Under the pieces are notes generated by a model, which was not told where the DNA came from, ran no database searches, and saw only the letters and a list, made by a program, of their open reading frames with translations. From the NCBI RefSeq assembly GCF_964656455.1, contig NC_135719.1, positions 4,133,163-4,197,162 of the forward strand: a stretch of 64,000 nucleotides of DNA, given 5' to 3'. Within the stretch, counting starts at the first letter, position 1; every line of letters begins with the position of its first letter. This document shows, piece by piece, positions 24,209 through 35,440 of this stretch. A program made the position numbers and the translations under genes. This DNA comes from Halichoerus grypus. Its lineage: Eukaryota > Chordata > Mammalia > Carnivora > Phocidae.

Positions 24209-25422
24209 TTTTTTTTTTTTTTTTTCGTATGCAACAGATTTATTGGACCTCAACAAATGTTCTTTTAACAAAAATTATAATTTTAAATACACCTCAAAAA
24301 GGGGCCTCATTAAATCTTATGCCAGTCCAAGTATTTAAACAAAATTCGAGTTAAGTGAGTCTATTGTCTTCCCGTTTTCTTATATAATTAATCAGATGAA
24401 AGCTCATCTTTAAAATGGAGTTAGCAGTTGTCTCAAGAAATACTTATTCTTCATTCTTATTTTTCTTTTTTTTTAATTTAATTTTATTATGTTAGTCACC
24501 ATACATCATTAGTTTTTGATGTAGTGTTCCACGATTCATTGTTTGCGTATAACACCCAGTGCTCCATGCAGAACGTGCCCTCCTCAATACCCATCACCAG
24601 GCTAACCCATCCTCCCACCCCCCTCCCCTCTAGAACCCTCAGTTTGTTTCTCAGAGTCCATCGTCTCTCATGGTTCGTCTCCCCCTCCGATTTCCCCCCC
24701 TTCATTTTTCCCTTCCTGCTATCTTCTTTTTTTTTTTTAAACATATAATGTATTATTTGTCTCGGGGTACAGGTCTGTGATTCATCAGTCTTGCACAATT
24801 CACAGCACTCACTATAATATTTACCCTCCCCAATGTCCATCACACAGCCCCCCCATCCCTCCCACCCCACCCCCCACTCCAGCAACCCTCAGTTTGTTTC
24901 CTGAGATTAAGAGTCTCTTACGGTTTGTCTCCCTGTCTGGTTTCATCTTGTTTCATTTTTCCCTCCCTTCCCCTATGGTCCTCTGTCTTGTTTCTCAAAT
25001 TCCTCATATCAGTGAGATCATATGATACTTGTCTTTCTCTGATTGACTTATCTCGCTTAGCATAATACCCTCTGGTTCCATCCACATTGTTGCAAATGGC
25101 AAGTTTTCATTTTTTGATGGCTGCATAATATTCCAGTGTATATATATACACCACACCTTCTTTATCCATTCATCTGTCAATGGATATCTTGGCTCTTTCC
25201 ACAGTTTGGCTATTGTGGACATTGCTGCTATAAACATTGGGGTGCACGTACCCCTTCAGATCACTACATCTGTGTCTTTGGGGTAAATACCCAGTAGTGC
25301 AATTGCTGGGTCGTAGGGTTGCCCTATTTTCAACTTTTTGAGGAACCTCCACACTGTTCTCCAGAGTGGCTGCCCCAGCTTGCATTCCCACCAACAGTGT
25401 AGGAGGGTTCCCCTTTCAGCCG
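24209..25422 (-). mobile_element. L1 with 3'-transduced flank, antisense
   Basis: One insertion flanked by the exact 12 bp duplication tgagcctcttct (24197-24208 and 25423-25434). Read on the - strand it is: 5'-truncated L1 distal ORF2 and 3' UTR (25422 down to about 24470), an A-rich L1 end, then about 240 bp of unrelated sequence (24465-24226), an AATAAA (complement of 24239-24244), 13 bases, and an 18-base A tail (24225-24208). This is the structure of an L1 that was read past its own weak poly(A) signal at its source locus. The L1 part resembles the copy at 53297-53761. Confidence 0.85.
24226..24465 (-). other. Candidate transduced segment at L1 3' end
   Basis: About 240 bp of AT-rich sequence between the L1 end and the terminal A tail. 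I do not recognise it as part of any repeat or gene. It has its own AATAAA with normal spacing to the tail. It could be the flank of the parent L1 or the 3' UTR of a transcript joined by template switching. Confidence 0.65.
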
Positions 25423-25434
25423 TGAGCCTCTTCT

Positions 25435-27839
25435 CAGTGCCCCTCAGCCAGCTGCCCCTCCCACATGAAGAAGGGGATGTGCTTCAGTCATAAGCTGCGG
25501 GTGTGCAGGGGTCTTGGAGGTCACCGGGAGCAGCGACCACAGCAGCCTCAGCCGCTGAGTCAGCCGCAGGCCGCCCGCAGCGCACGGGCTCCCCATCCAG
25601 GCAGGAGGCGAGCCAGCAGCCCCGGCAGCTGTCGCCCCACTCCAGGGCACAGCAAGTTCCCAGGCCCCATCCAAGCATCTGTCACGCTCTGCTTGCGGAA
25701 GGATGCAGGCCTGGCCTTCCCCTAAGAGCAGTCGGTGCTGTTCGTCAGAGGAGAAACCTGTACGCAGACCTGTTCTTCATTCTTCTTGAAACACGAGGCG
25801 TTTTCTTCTTCTCCGGGAAAAGACTTCGGTGTCCGTCCCACCTGCTGCTAAAGGCGCGGCTGGGCGGGAGTCCCGTGGGGCATCGTCGCAGCATCGCTCC
25901 GACTCGGGGGGGTTATGTGGATCCGTTTCTGCGCATGAGGCGCCAGGGCCCTGCACTGTCTGAGGACTGGGGCCCAGGCCCGGCTCATCGCTGGAATCGC
26001 AGCCCCACGCCAGACTGGGCCGCATCGCAGAAGGGGAAGGCATGGGCACTGGGTGACCAGGCCAGACCCGGGCACGCCCTCCCCAGCCCTGGGCAGCTGT
26101 GCCGTGGCCCCAGGACGCTGGGCACGGGTCGAGTCCACGCCAAGAGGGACCCAGGACCCAACCCTCAGAACGTCACCCGTGCGTGGCCAGGTGGGAGCCA
26201 CGCGAGGCCGCCTCGCAGCGCCCAGCTTCCCAGAGCAGCGGCGTGAGCCGTGCCATCCCCAGCAGCCGGATGATCTGTGGCGAGTTTTTGGGCAGAACAG
26301 CCAACCCCACCGTGAAGGCACCCTGCCTTCCCAGAGCCTTTGTTAACTGAGCCGCCGGGGCCCTGGGTTGCCTTGCGCTGTTGGCATCTGCAGGGCGAGC
26401 TCAGCGCGGCCCTCCTCGGGTGAGAGCGCCTCGCCTGCGGTCGTCCCTCCCCCAGAGCAGGTGTTTCTCCCCGGGGCTCTGGATGGCTCTGCTGCCCTTG
26501 CGTCTGTTATTTATAGGATCACAGAAACCTCTGTGGGAAGAGCCCTCCGAGGTCATCCATTCTGCACATACTTAGCCGCCGAATCGGGACCGTTGGCAGG
26601 ATGGAAGCGTCTGAAACCCTGACTCGGTATTTTCTTCTGGGAACGTGCAGTTGCTTTCAAGAGCACAGCCAGGCCCCCTCCTCCCCCTCGTCCTTAGAGT
26701 TTCCTCTTTCGGATCAAGCAGAGCACCTTCTGTTAAGGGAGCCAACATATGGAAGGGTCTCGCACACAGTAGGTTTTCAGTGGATGTTGGTTTCTTTTCT
26801 TCCCTGATTGTGGTGTAAAAGAAAAGAAGAAAAAAAGCACCCGTGAATCGCTACTCTGGAAGCAGGCAGCATGTCTGTCCCTCAGTCCCAGCGTCTTGTA
26901 GAAAATTTTAGGGTTTTCCCCCTTGCATCCCCCCGGTTTGGGAACGACTTTCCTTGGAGAGGAATGCAGGGATGTCTCCCATCTTGTGCCGAGCGGCTTC
27001 CTCTGAGTCCAGAGCCGGGGCTGGAGCCTGGAGGGGCCGGGCTCTGACTTCTCCCACGAAGCTCTTGCTGACACACGCGCATTTTCTGAGAACTTGGTCC
27101 CAGCGGCCCGTGGGAGCTGGGGCTTCGACTAGGGGGTCTTTTTCTTTTCCTCTGTGCAAGTTCCCGAGATCACTGACAAAAGAGGCAGGGGTGTGTATAG
27201 GAGACAGGAGCTCCCACTGACGCCTGTTCCCCAGGATGTTTGCATGCAGCATCCTTCTGGGCTTCACCTTCCCCCCAGACTCGCCATCACCCCTCCCCCA
27301 CCATGCTGACTCATTCTGTGGGATTTGCCGCCCACAGAGCACCCTCCTTCTCATCACCCAGGACCCCATTAGTCTTGTTCCCTCTGGATCATCCCCACTG
27401 CCTCCTGAACTCCTTCCCCTGCTCTTCCTTGGTGCTGCCTTCTGCCCAGGCCTCTCCTCTTGTTCCTCTGTCCCCTTCCGCTGGAGACACCCACCACTCC
27501 TGGAACCTCCTTTGTCCCGAACACAATTCCCCAGTGGCCTGAGTGCAGGGCTCCCCACCTCCTCTTTTCAGAAACTCTGCTCAACCGTGAAGATTGGCCT
27601 CCCTGACAACTTTGTCATACTTACTACTGTCTATCTGACCGTTTAATGCCTGATAATAAAGAGCACGCTCCTCTACCTGCCTGCCCCATGGAGCGTCAGA
27701 CCTTTACGACTCCTTCCGAAGTCCGTTTATGGGCCTGTCCCCAATTATATGCCTCTCAAGAGGGTCCCACTCTCTTGAAATTTGTATTAAGTGGTCCTTT
27801 CATTTTCTTTACGGTTTTGCTGCCTGTGTGTATCCTTAA
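25435..27839. other. GC/CpG-rich part of intron 2, function unknown
   Basis: 25.45 to 26.5 kb is markedly GC- and CpG-rich compared with the rest of the first 50 kb. It has an AP-1-like TGAGTCA at 25556-25562 and a + strand open frame of 247 codons (25503-26246) overlapped by a 157-codon frame on the other strand. Long frames on both strands are expected in GC-rich DNA, and no domain or splice pair supports a protein. It could be an intragenic CpG island or enhancer. The rest (26.5 to 27.84 kb) shows a short MIR/L2-like piece near 26750 and otherwise nothing I can name. Confidence 0.4.
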
Positions 27840-28070
27840 ACCAGAGGTTGGCAACATTTTTCTCTAAAGGGCCTTAGAGTAATTTTTTTCAGTGAACTGC
27901 ACAGTCTCTGTCTAGCTATTCAGCTTTTCTCTCGTGGCAAGAAAACAGCCGTAGACCAATATGGAAATGAATGGGTGTGGCTGTGTGCCAATAAAACTTT
28001 ATTTACAAAAATAGAACACAGGCTGGCTTTGGCCTGTGGGCTGGAGTTTGTTGACTCTTGCCCTAAATAA
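27840..28070 (+). mobile_element. hAT-Charlie-type non-autonomous DNA transposon
   Basis: cagaggttggcaac at the start and gtttgttgactcttg at the end form imperfect inverted ends. Between them, gggtgtggctgtgtgccaat and aaaactttatttacaaaa are typical of a common MER-class hAT element. Confidence 0.75.
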
Positions 28071-28194
28071 TATATTATTTAGTTTTGCCTGTTTTTGACC
28101 TTTATATAAATACAATCCCACCTGTGACCCATACTGTGTATCTCCTTTTGTGATTTCCTTTTTAATTTTTTTGCTTAATGTTGGTGTTTTTTTC

Positions 28195-28840
28195 CCCCAG
28201 TTTTTTTTGAGAAATCATTGATCTACATCACTAAGCTTAAGGCGTATGGCATGACGGTTTGATTTTCATATATTGTGAAATGGGTTCCTCAGTGGGTGCA
28301 GCCACCATCCATCATTTCATAGAGCTACAACAAAAAGGAAGAGTTTCTCCTTGTGGTGAGCATTCTTAGGGTCTGCCCTGGACAACTGTCCCGTCTAGCA
28401 CACGTCGGTGTTAGCTGTGGTCCTCATGTTGTACATTCCATCCCTAATACTTATCCATCTTACAGCAGGACGTTTGTACCTTCGACCACCTGCCAACACT
28501 GTTTTTGTGATTCGTGCATGTTGGTGGCTGCAGCCTTGGTCCGTTTTCGCTGTGGGATAGTATTTCGTTGTATGAATATACCAGTTTACCCATTCCGCTG
28601 GTGGGGAACATTTGTTTTTGCAAACACCGCCGCTGAGAACATTCTGGTTTATTTCTCCTGATACACCTCTGCAAAGATTTCTCTTACGTGTGTACTTAGT
28701 GGTGGCATTGCTGGGTGGTAGGGAATGTGCATCTCTAACTTTATCAGAGAAAGCCACATTGTTTTTCAGAGTGACTTTACCAATCTCTGAGAGCTCCCGT
28801 TGTCCCATGCCCTTGCCCCAGCCTTGGTGTCATCAGACCG
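28195..28840 (-). mobile_element. L1M fragment, antisense
   Basis: ttgtacattccatccctaat, gatagtatttcgttgtatga and gtggcattgctgggtggtag follow the reverse complement of the end of an old L1. Broken frames. Confidence 0.8.
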
Positions 28841-30442
28841 ACCGTGAGTTTGGTGAGTATAGAATGCTAATGGCAGTGACTCACCCTACCTCATTCTCTC
28901 CAGGCTCACAAGAGAGGGCTCCGTTCATCAGCCCAGAGCTGAGCTGAGCCTCCCTCGGGAGCCATGTCCTCCCTGCACCCCAGGATGTCCCTCCCGCACA
29001 GCTGCACCAGGCACTCCCCTGAGCAGACAGAAGAGCTTTTCACGGGGGTCCGCCTTCTTTCGCTCCCTCATGCAGGCAGGGGAGAATGAAAGAGTCTCAA
29101 GAGAAACAGAAGCATTAGGTGGGTTCCAGGTACAAGAGCAGGTAGCCAGAAAGGATCTGGACGCCTGGGAGAAACATACCCAGAAGGAGCATATCCTTGG
29201 AAGCTCCGTCTGCCCAGGAGACTGGTCAGCACAGGATGAGGTTCCCATGTTGGTGGGAAATGAAGGCAGGAGGCTCTGGGCTTGCTCATGTTTGACAGCT
29301 TGATTGCTCCCGCTGTCAGTCTTGCTGCTTTTGAGAAGGTCAGTGCACCAGATGTCCTGGCACGATAACTGGCCCGTTGTCTCTGTGATTACATACATGG
29401 GCTCGCCAGTGTGGCCTGGAGATGGCTTAGACCAGCTACCTCTGGTGAGCCGTGGCCACATAATGGGTAACGGAGACGTGCATGATGGCTTTCCTTCCCC
29501 TCTCTTCCTCTGTTCTGAATCTAGAAAGTTCTAGAAGCCCCAGAGCCTTTGGTAAGCTGTCAGGAGACAGCCAAGGTGTTTCATGGTGCAGGGAACCAGC
29601 CTGAGGGATTGCAAGAGCAGCACGGTGAGGGGGGTGGGCTTGACCCCCAGCTTGGGGGATGCTGTAGGCTGTGTTCAGTAAATGCCCAGACCCCTTTATG
29701 CTGATGAAAGAGGGAGGGTAACCGTGCTGGACCAGAGTCAAAGCAATCCTACAGCAGAGCGGGCCCGTCAGTAGGCAGTGAGGGGACATTGTGCTCCCCC
29801 TCTGCAATATTCTGATGAAGAGTTCCTGGAGGAGCGGAAATTTGTGTTCTAAGAGTGAACAGACCTTCTGTCTGCCCTTGGTCTGTGGTAGTGAGTGCCA
29901 GTGCAGGTGTGTGGGTAGGAGGAGCCCGTGGAGGTGGGGGTGAGGAAGGCACTGGGGTGGCTGAATTCTGGACTCTTCTCTTATGAGACAAGAGAATAAG
30001 GTTGGGGGGAGTATCAGGAACTAAATCACAGGCTGGGTGTTCTGACACCTCCCCACTGACACACTTGTGCCTGGGTGACAGAAGGGGAGGACTGAGCTGG
30101 GCAGTGGGTTAGGGGTCTGGGATCTTTGCTCGGAGTGGGCGCTGGGGGTTCTGAGGAATGTCTGCAGCTGATCGGAGCCACCCACTGGAAGTCATACTAA
30201 CGAGCCAGATTGGTGCCTCGCAGTACAGTTTTGCTTCTTGCTATAAATAGCAACCTGTGTGAGGTTGCATTCTTCCCACAGCAGAAAATGTCACCTGAGA
30301 CACGTAGTAAATTGCATCTCTTCGAACTTTCCCAGAGTCAGCACTTCCGCTTTGGAGTAAATTATATACATTCCAGCACGCAGCGGTCCTTCTGGCGGCT
30401 GAGAGCAGAACCCACACAATGACAGTTGAAAGGTGTTGGAGA
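28841..30442. other. Intron 2, nothing recognised
   Basis: About 1.6 kb of unique-looking sequence. Several 70 to 180 codon frames overlap on both strands without support. Confidence 0.35.
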
Positions 30443-30661
30443 GGGGCGCCTGGGGGGCTCAGTCGGTGAAGCATCTGCCTTCAGCTCAGCTCATGATCCC
30501 AGGGTCCTGGGATCAAGTCCCCAGGTCAGGCTCCCTGCTCAGTGGGGAGTCTGCTTCTCCCTCTGCCCTCTGTCCCCATCACTCGTACTCTTTCTCTCTC
30601 TCTCTCTCAAATAATTAAATAAAATCTTAAAAGAAGAAAGGAAGGAAGGAAGAAAGGAAGG
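30443..30661 (+). mobile_element. Carnivore SINE, sense, with (AAGG)n tail
   Basis: ggggcgcctggggggctcag head, CT-rich body, ctcaaataattaaataaaat tail. The A tail has grown into an AAGG microsatellite (30634-30661). Confidence 0.93.
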
Positions 30662-32215
30662 CTTTAAGAAAACCGTAGAAACACCATGGACACGAGGGAC
30701 TAAAATTCCAGAGCGATGAGGACTGCCAGAGATGATGACAGCAAAACAGGCTGAATGTTGCTGAAAGGTCGAGTAAAATTGCCCTCATGTTTACAGTGCT
30801 TAGAAAGCGAAGACCTTGCCAAGGGGTCTGGAAAAGAACAGCAAAGGCATGAAAGCCCCAGAGAGAGTGGGGAATCGATGCTGGGCCTCTCTCTGCCCCC
30901 TCCCCTGGGGAGGGCACTCGCCGATGCGGGAGGAGCTGAAGGCTGAAAATCCATGCTTGGCCCCTGGGAAAATACAGATCAGCAAGGATTTTGGAGCTTG
31001 AGTGACAGAATTGTGGATGAGCGGCCCCAGGCACATGGGCAGTTTCTCCTTCGAAGGTTTGCCGAATTTGGAGGTTAAAATTTGGGAGGCTACAGAGCAA
31101 AGCTGAGGACCTCTGACGAACAGAATGGAATCCCCTAAAGTCTTTCCGGGAAGAGGAGGTAAAGACCTGCCAGGATCCCAACTGAAAGCCCTAGTGGGCC
31201 TGCTCTAAAAACAGAGGTGAGGCAGAGGCAGAGCGAGCCTCACCAGAACGGAAACCGGGCCCTGACCCAGCTCCGTCCCTGAGCGAAATAGGGATTTCCT
31301 ATATTCCCTACTTCCCTGCGGACAAAAGGGGGAAACTTTCTCTTGTAGGCAATAATGTCACATGGAATCCTAACAAGTTCTTTCTTTTTTTTTTTTTAAA
31401 GATTTTATTTATTTATTTGAGAGAGAATGAGAGACAGCATGAGAGGGAGGAGGGTCAGAGGGAGAAGCAGACTCCCTGCCGAGCAGGGAGCCCGATGCGG
31501 GACTCGATCCCGGGACTCCAGGATCATGACTGAGCCGAAGGCAGTTGCTTAACCAACTGAGCCACCCAGGCGCCCTAACAAGTTCTTTCATACCCATTTC
31601 CCACCGTACAGTGAAAAAGGACTGGACCCCCAGAAAGGCAAGACCATATGCCTAGAATCAAGAGAAGCAAAACCCAGATTAGTAGGAGCAGGTTCCAAAA
31701 TAATCCAGACATTAGAGTCAGCGTCAAGGATTTCTAAAGAACTATGATTAATTAATAGAGTCAAAGAAATGGAGGGGAAAATGGACAAAGTAGGTGACAG
31801 GAAGGAGGATATCCCCCCAAGACTTCGAATGTTTTTTTTTTTTTAAAGAATCAAATGGACATTCTAGAACTAAAAAAATGCAAAGTCTAAAATTAAGAGT
31901 TCAATGACTCGGTTTAGCAGCAGATGGGCTAGATCAGTAGCCAGGATTAGTGCGCTGGAGGACAGACCAATAGAACATACCCAGATTGAAACAGAGAGAA
32001 CCAAGAATCAGGGTGAAAAACTGGTAAGAACATAAACCGTGTTGGATGCACTCAGGAGGTCTAGCATTTGTGTACTTGGAGTCCCAGAGGAGAGGAGAGA
32101 AGATGGAGCAGAAGCAATATTCGTAGAATGGTTGAGAATTTTCCGAAAAAAAAGAAAATCGAGTCTACAGATTTGAGAAGCTGAATGAACCCCCAAGCAG
32201 GATACAGATTTAGCT
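30662..32215 (+). mobile_element. L1M 5' half (5' UTR and ORF1 region), sense, with SINE inside
   Basis: The later part follows old L1 ORF1: atggacattctagaactaaa, ttagcagcagatgggctaga, ggtctagcatttgtgtactt, gagaattttccgaaaa, cccaagcaggatacag. The earlier part (gaagg ctgaaaatccatgc, tggagcttgagtgacagaat) looks like an L1M 5' UTR. Unlike the other fragments it holds the 5' half. ORF1 is full of stops. SINE at 31388-31575. Confidence 0.75.
31388..31575 (-). mobile_element. Carnivore SINE nested in L1M, antisense
   Basis: taacaagttctttc on both sides. Tail, (GA)n body, head ending gccacccaggcgccc. Confidence 0.95.
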
Positions 32216-32254
32216 CTTGAAACCAGTTAATCATTGCTTTGTAAGTAGTACATA

Positions 32255-32375
32255 CATTATTTTCCTTTTAACCACTTATTAGTTGTGTGACCTTGAACAT
32301 GTTATTTGACTTTGTTGAGCCTCAGTTTTCCCATCTGTGAAAATGGGGATGAGATAGAAGACTGTATGAAAAAGT
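32255..32375 (+). mobile_element. MIR core, sense
   Basis: acttattagttgtgtgacct, tgagcctcagttttcccatc and tgtgaaaatggggatgaga match the MIR core. Confidence 0.88.
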
Positions 32376-33058
32376 GCCTTAGGAAGTATTCATTGCAAAG
32401 AACTACCAAGGGCCCTCGCCTTTATTATTCCAGCCTGACTGACCCGGGACAGCGTGTTTGGGGCGAGCTTCAGAGTTGTGTCCTATACTCTGCTCCGCTT
32501 CCATCCTCTGCCTTTCAAGAGGGCTTTGGGGAGGGGATGTGGAGGCCGGCCTAGAGGCACAAGCGCACAAAGATCTAGAACGAATCCAGGTTTCTGAATG
32601 AGTCTGTTGATTGCTTTGCCCTCCCAGGATTCTGGTAATTCGGAGCTGACGGGGGTTGGCTTTCTGGGATCGCCTGATCCACTCTGATCCAGCGCCCCGC
32701 CACACGCCTGCCCCAGGCCTGTTTTGATTCCACCATTTCAGTCCTGCCCAGGGGCTGAGCCAGACCCCAGCCAACCTCGTGGTCCCAGAAGCATTCCTTT
32801 ATGCTTGTCCCTGGTTTAGGTCGCATTTTCCACGCCCCACTCCCCTGCCCCCATCTCTGATAGTGTCAGGTGACGCGGGCAGAGCTCTGGACCCGCCCTG
32901 CTTGCATCCAGTTATCTGGAAAATGCTTGATCATGTGCCTTCACTCACGTGGACTTTGGTCTTCTAGGAGTTATCACAGTCAGAGGGAAAGAACCCGGAG
33001 TGCGGTGGAGGCATCGGGATCTTGCGGGTGGGGACAAAGGGAGGTCGTCTGGTACAGA
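32376..33058. other. Intron 2, nothing recognised
   Basis: Unique-looking sequence without a supported exon or repeat. Confidence 0.35.
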
Positions 33059-33236
33059 ACGAGAAGCACGTTGTATAGAGGTTCCGAGTTTTATCTCTAG
33101 GCTCTGCTCCTTACCAGGTCCTTTTCTCCTTCGGTGACACGGAGGGGATAGTCCCACCTCACAGGCTCACGTGGGCTGATACAAGTAAAGCACTCAAGAC
33201 GTGCTCAATAAATAGTAATTGCTGCTCTTAGTATTA
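33059..33236 (+). mobile_element. MIR, sense
   Basis: ctaggctctgctccttacca, cctcacaggctcacgtgggc and the tail gacgtgctcaataaatagta match MIR from its middle to its 3' end. Confidence 0.8.
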
Positions 33237-33308
33237 ACTTCCAGAAGTTAGTTTGCCACATAAACAAGGTTTATACTTGAGCTCATGCCTTCTTAGAAAA
33301 CTCAGTAG

Positions 33309-33511
33309 GGGGGCGCCTGGGTGGCTTAGTCGGTGAAGTGTCTGCCTTTGGCTCAGGTCATGATCCCGGGGTCCTGGGATCGAGTCCCACATCCGGCTCC
33401 CTGCTCCGTGGGGAGTCTGCTTCTCCCTCTCCATCTGCCTCTTCCCCTGCTTGTGCTCTCTCTCTCTTTCACTGCCTCTCTCAAATAAATAAAATCTTAA
33501 AAAAAAAAAAA
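33309..33511 (+). mobile_element. Carnivore SINE, sense
   Basis: Head gggcgcctgggtggcttag, CT-rich body, tail with A12. Target duplication agaaaactc on both sides. Confidence 0.95.
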
Positions 33512-33794
33512 GAAAACTCGGGCATTTTCATATACACATAGCTTTGATACCTCTGTTTCTAGAGGTGACTCTCACTCCCTGCCTGGCTCTCTTTATTAGT
33601 TAAGGTAAGAATCTGTGTCCAGAAGGTCTGTCCTTCAGCAAAATAATTGAAGTTCCTACCACGGAAAGCCAGGCCATGCTAGTCAGCGTTTTCTCTTCCC
33701 TGTTGTATCAGTTGTAAGTGTTCAGAGTTGACTGTTGAGAACGCACATTTCCTTAATAAGTAAAACTGCTAGTAGGTTCATCCTTCAGAATATT
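33512..33794. other. Intron 2, nothing recognised
   Basis: Short unique-looking stretch between the SINE and the Tigger element. Confidence 0.35.
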
Positions 33795-34235
33795 TATAGG
33801 CACACCTCAGAGATACTGTGGCTTTGGTCCAGACCACTGCAGTAAAGTAAATGTCCCAACAAAGCGCGTCCAGTGAGTGCTGCGGTTTCCCGAGGAAGTA
33901 TAATCGTACGTTCACACCATGCTGCTGGCGCTGAGCGTGCGATCGGATGACGTTTGAGAGAAGTACAGACCTTCATTAAAAAAATGCTTTATTGCAGAAA
34001 AATGCTAACTGTCCCCGGAGCTTTTGGTGAGTTGCAGTTAGCGATCACAGATCACCATCACAAGTACACTAATTGAAAATGTTTGAAATATTACAAGAAT
34101 AATCCAGATGTGACGCCAAGACACGAACGGAGCGACTGCTGTTGGGACCGTGGCGCCGACAGACTTGCTTGATGTGGAGTTGCCACGTACCTTCCGTTTG
34201 TAAAAAACGGAATTATCAGTGGCGCTTCGAAGGGT
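33795..34235 (-). mobile_element. Internally deleted Tigger1 (mariner-type), antisense
   Basis: aggcacacctcagagatact, ggtccagaccactgcagtaa and tgctttattgcagaaaaatg match one end of Tigger1. gacagacttgcttgatgtgg and gtttgtaaaaaacgg match the other end. The transposase gene between them is missing, so it is a short non-autonomous copy. Confidence 0.85.
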
Positions 34236-35308
34236 TTCTGCCAGCGTGAGCCTATCGTTGATTATTTACTAACACTTATCAGTCGTTCGGGGATTATTTA
34301 TTGACACGTCTCTCCCCTCTTCCTGACTTCCTGCAATGGGAGGATCGGGAACCCTGACTCATCCGTCTCTTGTCTTTGGTTAACAGAATGCCTGACAGGT
34401 AGATGCTCAGTAGATATCGATGCGTGAACATGCCGCGTGCTGGATATCCTCCTTTTACCCCTGCAGCTTCGTTCTGTGCCCTTGCTGCCCTGCTCTGGTC
34501 TCCGGGAGGCTGATCTGCAGACTCCAGCCCTGGGTCCGCGGGGCCTCTGGCTTCTGGTTGGGGCTGGCTGGTGGCAGGAGACCACGGGGGAGAAGCGAGG
34601 GTGTTTGTTCCGCTGGCTCCCCACCGGGGGGACACTGTGCGTGGACGGGTATGTCACGACAGCCTGCTCTCCGTGACTCTGGCCTTCCAGCCTGTAACCT
34701 CTTCCTCCTCTCATCCTTTTAGGCCAAGGAGGGGGCAACATTTAGCGCCCAGTCCCTGCACCACGGCCGACAGCTTCTCTATACCCAGCTCGTACCTCTA
34801 CTGTTACTTTCTTTGTCAATGAACCGTCCACAGATTATCCCGATTGGAGCATACCTTCTTCTTGTCAGGGAACAGCGAGCCCCCATCGCTGACGGAGATT
34901 CTAAGTTGTTCAGGCTGCACACGGTGGCTCCAGGTGCTTAAAAAAGTGCACAGCGCAGTTCCTCCAGAGTGTGCGGCGTGGCTAGTGGCCCTTAAGGGCC
35001 GTTGATGTGCGGGAGCTTTGAGGAAATAGACAGCAGTTTGGGATACTGTTCTCTCCTTAGGGCAGACTTTCTCCCGCTGACTGTGAGATCTTATTTCAGA
35101 GCGACGGTCTGTTTTCGAGCCTCTGAAATTACCCCTTACCGTGGTTGTGTGTCCGAGTCGGCATGGCCTGTGCCGGGGGACCCAGGGGCAGGTGCGGCAG
35201 AGGGGGGCGCGCACTTGGGCACCAGTTGCACCAGCCCGAGGCTTTGTAAGGCCCTCCATCCGTGTCAGATCCAGTGTTCACCCCCTGGTCTTCTGGCTCT
35301 CCCTGCAG
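34236..35308. other. End of intron 2, nothing recognised
   Basis: About 1.1 kb before exon 3, without known repeats. The acceptor tract is at 35284-35308. Confidence 0.4.
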
Positions 35309-35440
35309 GTGATTATAAACAGCACCATCACACCCAATATGACCTTCACCAAGACGTCGCAGAAGTTCGGGCAGTGGGCTGACAGCAGAGCCAACACGGT
35401 GTTCGGCCTGGGGTTCTCCTCGGAGCAGCAGCTGACGAAG
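35309..35440 (+). CDS. HOMER2: HOMER2 exon 3 (EVH1 domain, residues 55-98)
   Basis: 132 bp, 44 codons, phase 0 at both ends: VIINSTITPNMTF through GFSSEQQLTK. The acceptor follows a pyrimidine-rich tract (ctggctctccctgcag) and the donor is AAG|GTAACG at 35441. It encodes the second half of the EVH1 beta-sandwich. Gly89 of the GLGF segment is conserved; the equivalent residue in Homer1 is known to matter for ligand binding. No differences from the Homer2 sequence I remember are visible, so this is the most conserved exon in the window. It lies 15.6 kb after exon 2, across a repeat-filled intron. Confidence 0.97.

Noticed and set aside
25503..26246. 247-codon frame as a protein gene
   Set aside because: GC-rich DNA with an equally open antisense frame, composition of Pro/Arg/Ser/Gly typical of non-coding GC-rich sequence. 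Kept only as a CpG-rich finding.
26908..27558. 216-codon - strand frame
   Set aside because: No domain, competing + strand frames, within an intron.
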